Shown in pieces: positions 1-6,004 of a stretch of DNA of 6,004 nt. The stretch is from the NCBI GenBank assembly GCA_002371025.1, contig DFFQ01000218.1, positions 1 through 6,004 on the forward strand, in the 5' to 3' direction. Both the position numbers and the translations under genes were made by a program. The stretch is from Lachnospiraceae bacterium UBA3772 (lineage in GTDB: Bacteria; Bacillota; Clostridia; Lachnospirales; Lachnospiraceae). Each line of letters begins with the position of its first letter. The stretch's first letter is position 1. Under the pieces are notes generated by a model that saw only the letters and a program-made list of their open reading frames with translations, was not told the origin of the DNA and searched no databases.

Positions 1-1172
1 ACATCTTCGACAACGGTGGGTTTGATATTGTTATTGCCAATCCGCCGTATATAAGTGCTATAGAAGCAAAAAAAACTATTGATGACTTTGTTCGTCAGCA
101 ATATAAGAAAACATATATCACGGCCTCTGGCACATATGATATATATGTTATTTTTATTGAATTAGGATTTAAATTATTGAGAAACAATGGAATGTTGTCG
201 TACATTACTCCATCTAAATATTTGTCTGCTGAATATGCAAAAACATTAAGGGAAGTTATTATTAATTATTATTCTGTAGAGCAGATTTCTGATTTTTCAA
301 GTATTAGGGTATTTGAAAATGCAGGGGTATCTACAATGATTTCTGCGTTTAGAAAATGTAAACAGAGAAACACAGTTCGTTTTGAGTCTTTCAAGACAAC
401 AACAGAAATAGAGTCTTTTCACATATATAATAAATCTGTATTAAGTCTTCTCCCTAACAATTTATGGGGAGCCTTATTAAGTAACCACATTGACTTATTT
501 CTCAAAATACACTCTCAATCAGTAACGATGGAGGAGTTCTCCGAAGTGAATGCATGCTCAACAGCTGCCGAAGCTGAAGAATATGAAAATAGTTTGATTT
601 CAGAGTTCGATCCAGACTCTTTTATGTATATAAACAATGGAACCATAAATAGATATGTACAATATTGGGGGCACAAAGAAATTCGCTCAAAAAAAATCCT
701 GAAGCCATATCTTCCTTTTGTGGCATTGAATTCCCGCAGAAAGAACATGTTTCAAAAAGAGAAATTGATATTTGTAAAGTTGGCCAGATGTCCACAGGTT
801 TTCTTGGATGAAAGAGGAGAATTCGCTTCGGCAAACACCAATATGGTGTATGATGTCAAACAATACAATTACAAGTTTTTACTTGGATACTTTAATTCAA
901 GGCTTTTTGATTATGTTTATAAAACAATGTTTGGAGGTAATTCTATGTTGGGTTCAATTCAAGTACAGGCTCCCCAAATCAGAAAATCATTGATTCCAAA
1001 ACTATCCTTACTTGAAAAACAACAACCAATAATTGATATTGTAGAAAAGATACTTCAAGAAAAAAGGATTAATCCAGATACAGACACAACGTCCCTTGAA
1101 CATCAAATCGACAAATTAGTCTACCAACTCTACAACCTCACCCCCGAAGAAATCGCTGTAATTGAACAATAA
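1..1172 (+). CDS. DNA adenine methyltransferase / type IIG (Eco57I-like) restriction-modification protein, 3' part only
   Basis: The reading frame is open from position 3 to the TAA at 1170-1172, giving 389 codons; the true start lies outside the window. The TTG at 177 is not a credible start because the frame is open, and encodes conserved sequence, upstream of it. Residues 7-16 of the visible part (FDIVIANPPY, nt 21-50) contain methyltransferase motif IV; NPPY marks adenine-N6 methylases that use S-adenosylmethionine. The segment that follows (YDIYVIFIELGFKLLRNNG, then YITPSKYL) is typical of the Eco57I/TaqI-like methylase fold. From about residue 165 onward the protein resembles the TaqI-like C-terminal specificity domain, with a YNYKFLLGYFNSRLFDY segment, and it ends in a charged helix around EKQQPIIDIVEKIL. 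In type IIG enzymes the nuclease domain is N-terminal to the methylase, so it cannot be seen here. The alternatives are a methylase-only protein or a PglX-like BREX methylase. It is followed after 26 bp by a same-strand gene that is probably cotranscribed. Methylase identity is secure; restriction activity is inferred. Confidence 0.88.
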   Translation, partial: IFDNGGFDIVIANPPYISAIEAKKTIDDFVRQQYKKTYITASGTYDIYVIFIELGFKLLRNNGMLSYITPSKYLSAEYAKTLREVIINYYSVEQISDFSSIRVFENAGVSTMISAFRKCKQRNTVRFESFKTTTEIESFHIYNKSVLSLLPNNLWGALLSNHIDLFLKIHSQSVTMEEFSEVNACSTAAEAEEYENSLISEFDPDSFMYINNGTINRYVQYWGHKEIRSKKILKPYLPFVALNSRRKNMFQKEKLIFVKLARCPQVFLDERGEFASANTNMVYDVKQYNYKFLLGYFNSRLFDYVYKTMFGGNSMLGSIQVQAPQIRKSLIPKLSLLEKQQPIIDIVEKILQEKRINPDTDTTSLEHQIDKLVYQLYNLTPEEIAVIEQ

Positions 1173-1198
1173 TTATGCTGAAAATACGTTAAAAAAAT

Positions 1199-2428
1199 AT
1201 GAAAAATAGAGAGATAATAAAAAATGACATACTACAGTGGGCATTCGATAATTTCTGCAAAACCAGCAGATGCAATGGTCTTAACTCAGAAAGCATTCGG
1301 TGCAATTATCCTAATGAAGACCTACAAGAATTGATTATTGAATTACTGGAGGAGGATAAAGTTAGTCTGATAGCGGTGGAGCATGACATAAACCCAAGTA
1401 TAATCAGGGTGGGATTTGTTTCAAAAGAGCAGCAAATTGAATATGTCAAAAAGAATGGTATAAATGACGATTTTTGTATATACCCTTCAAAAACGTACCT
1501 TATAAAGCATTATGTTGAGTCTGATTCGGTGTCACGTCTTCCCTTTAATAAGATGTTGAAATTAGGCACCCCTCATAATAAAATTCTATATTTTGAATGG
1601 GGGGTTCTTTTTAAATATTATTCTGATCCTCGCTATAACTTTGATTTTTCTGACTATACAGGTCATATCTTTTCGTCAGAGAAATTAAATGAAGAAAGAC
1701 GATTTGCAATAAAGACTTTTGGTGTTGGGAAAAATAAGAATGGAGAACATGTCGTTGCTGTTCCCTTATCTGAGCTGGTTTATATGCCGTCAGCGTGTCA
1801 AATTGAATGGTACAGCATGCTGGAACCAGAACAAGAAAACTGTTCCGTTCTCAACAATTATGAAGATGTTCTTAATGGCTGTTGGAATTTTAAAGATACA
1901 ATATTCCGATCCATATTAAAAGAGCTGTCTAACATCAACAAACTAACGACTTCGATTTGGGAGTGTTCATTTTATAGGAAAGAATATATTGAAGATAAAC
2001 CCATTGGATTTGATTTGTTATATTTACCTACGAAGAAGGTTTATTATGAATATGTTTCTTTACTGGAAAAAATAGTGATACACAATATTAGTGTAAAATT
2101 TTTTGATTATGTAAAAGTAGAACGAAAAAACAAAAACGGCACATTTAAAGGGACACTGAATTGTTTAAAAGAATGGTTGTTAATCGTAAACAAAGATTTA
2201 ATTGAAGACATCCACACTCCTTTAGACCAGCTCCGAAAAATAAGAGACCCACAAGCTCACGAAATCTATATGGATGAATATAGTTTGGAATTCTTTACTA
2301 AACAAGATATGTTATCAAAAGATGTGCATAATGCTCTTTATACTTTAAGAAAGCTGATACAGACTCATCCCAAAGCAGAGGGTGTTGAAATACCATATAA
2401 TAGAACAGAAGGATATCTGATGGTGTAA
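1199..2428 (+). CDS. Unrecognised protein with putative C-terminal HEPN-type RNase motif
   Basis: This is a complete 409-residue ORF from ATG (1199) to TAA (2426-2428). It is soluble, with no signal peptide or membrane helix. I do not recognise the whole family. Residues about 5-75 (DILQWAFDNF, then DLQELIIELLEEDKVSLIA, then a beta-rich stretch) could form a winged-helix-like domain. Residues about 94-160 form a conserved-looking block with YPSKTYL, LKLGTPHNKILYFEWGVL and YSDPRY (141-146). Residues about 270-392 look helical, and R349-D-P-Q-A-H354 (nt 2243-2260) matches the R-[NDH]-x3-H active-site signature of HEPN RNases. Its position late in the helical region, with another helix after it (362-390), suits that fold. 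The leader (1173-1198) is A-rich with no Shine-Dalgarno motif and no promoter box, so it is probably expressed with the methyltransferase gene upstream. By analogy with R-M-linked HEPN nucleases (PrrC, RloC) it could be an RNA-cleaving effector, though it lacks their ATPase domain. That role is inference; the HEPN motif could be chance. Confidence 0.8.
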   Translation: MKNREIIKNDILQWAFDNFCKTSRCNGLNSESIRCNYPNEDLQELIIELLEEDKVSLIAVEHDINPSIIRVGFVSKEQQIEYVKKNGINDDFCIYPSKTYLIKHYVESDSVSRLPFNKMLKLGTPHNKILYFEWGVLFKYYSDPRYNFDFSDYTGHIFSSEKLNEERRFAIKTFGVGKNKNGEHVVAVPLSELVYMPSACQIEWYSMLEPEQENCSVLNNYEDVLNGCWNFKDTIFRSILKELSNINKLTTSIWECSFYRKEYIEDKPIGFDLLYLPTKKVYYEYVSLLEKIVIHNISVKFFDYVKVERKNKNGTFKGTLNCLKEWLLIVNKDLIEDIHTPLDQLRKIRDPQAHEIYMDEYSLEFFTKQDMLSKDVHNALYTLRKLIQTHPKAEGVEIPYNRTEGYLMV

Positions 2429-2450
2429 TATTTTTAACAAGAGAATATTA
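2426..2450. repeat. 7-bp inverted repeat spanning the convergent stop codons; possible weak bidirectional terminator
   Basis: TAATATT (2426-2432) and AATATTA (2444-2450) are perfect inverted repeats around an 11-nt spacer. The left arm begins with the stop codon of the plus-strand gene, and the right arm ends with the complement of the minus-strand gene's stop codon. A T5 run (2431-2435) overlaps the arm. Both arms are entirely A/T, so the hairpin would be weak, and at this base composition it may be chance. Its place between two convergent genes is where transcription would be expected to end in both directions. No stronger terminator is visible. Confidence 0.3.
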
Positions 2451-3356
2451 TTTATTGTATATGTTCTTTAAAATCTTTTTTAAATACGATGGATTAACAT
2501 AAGATAGATGTTCCTTGCCATAATCTGTTGTAAAGAAGTCTTTTTGTAAGATTTCTTTTGATATACCGAAGTCGTTTTGAACAAATTCGTGAATTTTCCC
2601 CAAAAAGGTTATGCCGATGTGTATCATCGGGTAGAATGTTTTAGGGTTTGTGTTGTCAATGGACAGATTACTTGAACTCAGTCCGTGGACATATTGAGAG
2701 AGGTAAGATAGAAAGTAAGTGCTGGATTCTTTTCCATTGATTAAAGGGTATATTTCCTGCCAGGATAATTTTTGCTTATATTTTTTTAATGATTTAAATC
2801 TCCAGTTGTCGTGTTTAAGAGCGATTAAATACTCTATTTCTGTCTTATATTCCTTGTATAAGATACTATTCCGTATCTTTTTTAGAAAATAATCAATACC
2901 ATTTAGGGAATCTTCAACCGCAGCAGTTACACCCTGTTGAGTCTGTTCCTTTTCTAATTCCGAAATAGCATTGTCATCAGTTGGTTTGATTGCTTGTATA
3001 GATTTCAGCCTTGTGTTTAAGCCATCATATAAGAACAGATAATGTCTTAGTGAAACTTCATCTGCATTTTGGTTTCGATATATTAAAATATATGAGGCAA
3101 GATTGTCTGCAATAGAACGTAGAATTGTGGCTGCAGTGGAGTAATCATGATTTATTTCTATAACAGTCATAAATGAGCACGATGCAAACATTATTTTTGT
3201 TAGTATTCCAACTTTATATCCATTAATATCATCAACAGCCCCTTCAGGGAACATCGACCTGAGTTGCGTAACCTCATGTGCTGCTAAGCTATATAAGCCC
3301 TTGTAGGCGTCGTAATACGAGCCATTAAACATTTTTAGTTCAGGAATTGTTATCAT
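2448..3356 (-). CDS. Hypothetical helical protein, weakly DUF5677-like; likely partner of the KAP NTPase
   Basis: This is a complete 302-residue ORF from ATG (3356-3354) to TAA (2450-2448). There is no signal peptide or convincing membrane helix, and the predicted content is mostly alpha-helical. The arrangement of a helix with LRSIADNLASYILIYR (residues 79-94), then RHYLFLYDG (104-112), and later YLSQYVHGLSSSN (218-230) recalls DUF5677-type proteins, which often have an LR...E/N helix and a late S/Y-x-x-HG element. I see this only as a resemblance. No Rx4-6H RNase motif, nuclease motif or nucleotide-binding motif is visible. The gene follows the KAP NTPase gene by 27 bp on the same strand. 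That spacer has an A9 tract (3370-3378) and no Shine-Dalgarno sequence, and no separate promoter is evident, so the two are probably cotranscribed and may be functionally coupled. The function is unknown; a regulatory, sensor or effector partner of the NTPase is inferred from context only. Confidence 0.78.
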   Translation of the reverse strand: MITIPELKMFNGSYYDAYKGLYSLAAHEVTQLRSMFPEGAVDDINGYKVGILTKIMFASCSFMTVIEINHDYSTAATILRSIADNLASYILIYRNQNADEVSLRHYLFLYDGLNTRLKSIQAIKPTDDNAISELEKEQTQQGVTAAVEDSLNGIDYFLKKIRNSILYKEYKTEIEYLIALKHDNWRFKSLKKYKQKLSWQEIYPLINGKESSTYFLSYLSQYVHGLSSSNLSIDNTNPKTFYPMIHIGITFLGKIHEFVQNDFGISKEILQKDFFTTDYGKEHLSYVNPSYLKKILKNIYNK

Positions 3357-3383
3357 CGCAAATCGTAAATTTTTTTTTCGTTG

Positions 3384-5972
3384 TTATTCAAAGCATTCGT
3401 TGATAAATTTTAAGTAATTATCACGGTTTGTGAACATCATATATAAAGTTCTATCTTTGGCCGCTTGTCTATCATTTAACTCATCTTCTGATGGAGATCC
3501 AGAAATATCTGCTTCAAAGAACATTTCTGCACTATGCTTGTTGTGGCCCTTATGTTTTGAAAAATACTCTAAAAGGAAGTTAAACATTGCAGACTGATAA
3601 ATATTTCCAGCTCCAGTTTCCCTATTTAATGCTGATGAAATAATAATCTTACAAAGAACGTCTTTTCTATCAAATAGATTATCTGCGGTGCATTTGTTAG
3701 TAGATAAAAAACGGCTTACATTTTCAACCAGCAATGATTGTGCATTTTTATAACTTCCAACTAAAGTATGGCCTTCATCACCTGTTCTTTCAAATGAGTT
3801 TGCTTCGAATTCACATAGCCTTGCCAATGACATTGCAAAAAGTTCATACTCCTGTCCGTGGTTGGCAGATTGTATATGTTCTTGAAATAAAGCTATAGTG
3901 TATGATTGTAGCTCTTCAAATAATTTTTCCGAAAAGTGATTTGAACGCAATGTCCAGGGAAACAATTTGTCAATTATTTGAGAATCTATACTTGGGAAGT
4001 GTGCGACCATCGACAAAACCGTTGAGATATACCGTTTGCAATTATAGGAATCTGTAGTTGGTGAATATGACAACACGATCCGTAATAATGAATTATGTTT
4101 TCTGTCTGAACACCATTTCTCAACCTGACTGTCAATAATATTTTGTCCTGCGATTAGACTATGTACTTCGGATATTGCCAATTGATCAAAACTGAGACCA
4201 AAGGAAAAATATTTATGGTAGGACTCTGTAAATGCTAGTTGCGTTATGCTTTTGAAATTACGTTTAGGATTGAACAATTTCCTGAGTATAGTGAGGCTTT
4301 CGGCCTTTAGCGGTTTGCCTGTATAGTTACCCTCATCAACAATACTTGTTTTGCGAGCTCCATCTATCCCAGGGAGAAGAGTGAATCTGTTGATATGTAA
4401 CTTCTCATCCACAACTGCCCTTAAGATACTTGTAGGGTTATCCCTAAGTATATTATATAATTCGGAATCATAGTAATACAAAAGCTCTAACAAGAAAAAG
4501 TCCTCTGTATTGATTTCTGTTGATTTATTGTCGATGTCATTTTGAAGAATACTTTGAACAGATTCAAAATCAAGAATAAATTGCCTTGCGAAACGTTTCA
4601 CTTGCCTATATGATACTAGTACTTGGTTGATGATGGTTTCATTTGAATTTATAATATATGTGATTGCTCTTTTTATATCGGAATTGTTCGTCATTTCTGG
4701 TATTATTTCACCCAAGCATCTGGCCTGAAAATGAGGTTCGGGACGCTGCAATTTGATTTCAAGAGGAAATATCTTTTCTATGTATAAATAAGACGATTCA
4801 ACTCCAGCTTGTGATAGTTGCTCTGTGATATACTGTTTGTCGTATGCCACAATATAGGTCATTTGTGAGAAGTCGGCTGTATTTCTAATGAGTTTCATTG
4901 TTTCAAAAATCTCCTCTGCCTCCAATCGGTCAATGTCATCTATCAAAATAAATATTTTCTTTCCCAGTTTATCTAGACATTCCGTTATCTTGCTTTTTTG
5001 TAGTTTAATTGTCGGTTGTTGTTTTTTATCAAACGGTTTTGACATTGACACTAACCAATTGGGAGCACTTACAGCGGTAAGTAACTCGGAATACTTGATT
5101 ATTGGTTTCTTTATTGCGGAGTAATGAGGTTCAAGCATACTTCTTAGTCCATTGAAGAAATCTGTGATTATTTGCTTACTGTCATTACTTTCCCAGGGAC
5201 AAAACTTATATAGTAGGATGTCCCCGTTTTCTTTTTGAACATTTGTTATAGAATTTTCAATGCGCTTTAAAAACAAGGTTTTGCCAGATCCCCAACCTCC
5301 AGAAATACCGATGGCAAACGCTTCTTTTCGCTCAGTGTAAAGTGCCTTTTTGACAAGAAGATCCGCATATGGTTGGCGTAAATGTTCATCATTGGTAGGT
5401 TTGTCAATATCATCTACACAAAATCCGTGCGTTTCATTACTAATAATTATTTGGCTGGATGTATTTTTCTTTTTTATTACATTGAGGCATTTGTTGAGAC
5501 ATTTATCATATATTTTGTCTATCAATTCCTTGGAGTCTTCTAAATACCCAACAACCTGGTCTCTGTATTTGTTAGGTAATATGGCGGACAGTAGAAAGGG
5601 AATAGTCAAGGCAAATATTAGAACCAATCCCCAATTAATGCCGAATAGTGAATTCGCCCAAATCCAATGCCCCATAGATGTGGCCAATAAAATATCAATT
5701 ATTACAATAACACATAAAGACTTCCGTTTCCTATAGTAATCCGTTGCGAATTTTACACTATACACAATCATCAAAATAACAACAGATATGGAAAGAAGTG
5801 TATTAAGATTGTTATTTTCATTAAGATATGAATATAGAAGTTCTGTTTTTCTTCCAAATGTTTTGTATATCCAATTATTTATAGGTTCTGATGTAAATAA
5901 TACAAGTAGAAACACAAATGCAGAGAGTGCAGTGAAAGAAAAAAAGCGGTAATTGATATGTCGTTTCTCCAT
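3384..5972 (-). CDS. Membrane-anchored KAP-family P-loop NTPase
   Basis: This is a complete 862-residue ORF from ATG (5972-5970) to TAA (3386-3384). The start is fixed by an in-frame TAG two codons upstream (5978-5976) and by a promoter box about 15 bp upstream. Four hydrophobic segments (about 8-27, 57-77, 85-100 and 111-133) would anchor it in the inner membrane. A KAP NTPase domain follows: a lead-in with DKPTNDEHLRQPYADLL (190-206), Walker A GGWGSGKT (225-232, K231), FCPWESNDSKQIITDFFNGL (257-276, matching the KAP 'NPW' region), Walker B FILIDDIDRL (341-350, D345/D346), and SYRQVKRF (454-461), which matches the C-terminal arginine motif. Residues about 470-862 form a long, probably helical extension I cannot assign. 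KAP proteins include F-plasmid PifA, which excludes phage T7, and eukaryotic Kidins220. ATP binding at the membrane is well supported; a phage-defence role is inferred from family and context. It is the first gene of a likely two-gene operon. Confidence 0.9.
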   Translation of the reverse strand: MEKRHINYRFFSFTALSAFVFLLVLFTSEPINNWIYKTFGRKTELLYSYLNENNNLNTLLSISVVILMIVYSVKFATDYYRKRKSLCVIVIIDILLATSMGHWIWANSLFGINWGLVLIFALTIPFLLSAILPNKYRDQVVGYLEDSKELIDKIYDKCLNKCLNVIKKKNTSSQIIISNETHGFCVDDIDKPTNDEHLRQPYADLLVKKALYTERKEAFAIGISGGWGSGKTLFLKRIENSITNVQKENGDILLYKFCPWESNDSKQIITDFFNGLRSMLEPHYSAIKKPIIKYSELLTAVSAPNWLVSMSKPFDKKQQPTIKLQKSKITECLDKLGKKIFILIDDIDRLEAEEIFETMKLIRNTADFSQMTYIVAYDKQYITEQLSQAGVESSYLYIEKIFPLEIKLQRPEPHFQARCLGEIIPEMTNNSDIKRAITYIINSNETIINQVLVSYRQVKRFARQFILDFESVQSILQNDIDNKSTEINTEDFFLLELLYYYDSELYNILRDNPTSILRAVVDEKLHINRFTLLPGIDGARKTSIVDEGNYTGKPLKAESLTILRKLFNPKRNFKSITQLAFTESYHKYFSFGLSFDQLAISEVHSLIAGQNIIDSQVEKWCSDRKHNSLLRIVLSYSPTTDSYNCKRYISTVLSMVAHFPSIDSQIIDKLFPWTLRSNHFSEKLFEELQSYTIALFQEHIQSANHGQEYELFAMSLARLCEFEANSFERTGDEGHTLVGSYKNAQSLLVENVSRFLSTNKCTADNLFDRKDVLCKIIISSALNRETGAGNIYQSAMFNFLLEYFSKHKGHNKHSAEMFFEADISGSPSEDELNDRQAAKDRTLYMMFTNRDNYLKFINECFE

Positions 5973-5986
5973 TTCCTATTTTTTTG

Positions 5987-5994
5987 CAAAGATA
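5987..5994 (-). promoter_or_regulatory. Bacteroidota-type -7 promoter box for the KAP NTPase operon
   Basis: On the minus strand the sequence reads TATCTTTG, an exact match to the Bacteroidota housekeeping -7 consensus TAnnTTTG, followed by CA and an A7 run. Transcription would start a few bases downstream, leaving a leader of roughly 10 nt before the ATG at 5972. The -33 element (TTG) would lie about 19-21 bp further upstream, beyond position 6004, so only half of the promoter is visible. The AGGA at 5977-5974 sits one base from the ATG, too close to act as a normal Shine-Dalgarno site. Confidence 0.65.
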
Positions 5995-6004
5995 CGAATA
6001 TTAT

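Noticed and set aside
515..993. Three short ORFs (515-748 minus, 622-834 minus, 808-993 plus) overlapping the methyltransferase gene.
   Set aside because: They are frame shadows of a well-supported coding region with no leader signals or domain resemblance.
177..1172. A separate 331-residue gene starting at TTG 177.
   Set aside because: The same frame is open upstream to position 3 and encodes the NPPY motif and adjoining methylase sequence, so 177 is an internal codon of a larger gene.
1719..1919. A 66-residue plus-strand ORF inside the 409-residue gene.
   Set aside because: It is an out-of-frame shadow with no ribosome-binding context or recognisable motif.
2448..3356. A HEPN RNase motif in the 302-residue protein.
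   Set aside because: Its histidines (for example H224 in YVHG) have no arginine at the Rx4-6H spacing, so no RNase active site is supported.
3360..3369. A possible second promoter (-7 box) before the 302-residue gene, from TTTACGATTTGCG on the minus strand.
   Set aside because: Three bases, not two, separate TA from TTTG, so it does not fit TAnnTTTG; the 27-bp spacing also favours cotranscription.
5350..5736. A 128-residue plus-strand ORF, and a 78-residue one at 4888-5124.
   Set aside because: Both lie antisense to the KAP NTPase gene, over its membrane and Walker-motif coding sequence, and show no recognisable protein features.

Overview
The window is AT-rich and very probably comes from a member of the Bacteroidota. 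The evidence is a Bacteroidota-type -7 promoter box (TAnnTTTG, seen as TATCTTTG) just upstream of the longest gene, A-rich leaders with no Shine-Dalgarno motif before the other starts, and the general look of the proteins. No tRNA, rRNA, CRISPR array, insertion sequence or integrase is visible. The gene content looks like part of a defence island, a restriction-modification locus facing a second candidate defence operon.

Layout. Positions 1-1172 (+) hold the 3' part of a large adenine-specific DNA methyltransferase / type IIG (Eco57I-like) restriction-modification protein. It enters the window just before its NPPY catalytic motif and continues through its target-recognition region to a natural stop. 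After 26 bp, positions 1199-2428 (+) encode a 409-residue protein of unrecognised family, probably cotranscribed with it. Its C-terminal region carries RDPQAH, an exact match to the R-[NDH]-x3-H signature of HEPN ribonucleases. Two genes on the minus strand converge on this pair, with only 19 bp between the facing stop codons. The upstream minus-strand gene (5972-3384) encodes an 862-residue membrane-anchored KAP-family P-loop NTPase, with four predicted N-terminal membrane helices and clear Walker A and B motifs. The downstream one (3356-2448) encodes a 302-residue, mostly helical protein weakly resembling DUF5677-type proteins. Both are probably transcribed from one promoter at about 5987-5994.

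How they may work together. The plus-strand pair would be a DNA-modifying enzyme with an accessory protein that could be an RNase effector or guard, by analogy with the HEPN nucleases PrrC and RloC linked to type I R-M systems. The minus-strand pair would be a membrane NTPase with a small partner. KAP NTPases include the F-plasmid phage-exclusion protein PifA, so an abortive-infection role is plausible. The domain calls for the methyltransferase and the KAP NTPase rest on direct motif evidence. The HEPN call, the partner's family and all defence roles are inference.

The genes are tightly packed, and no stretch longer than about 35 bp lacks a coding call.
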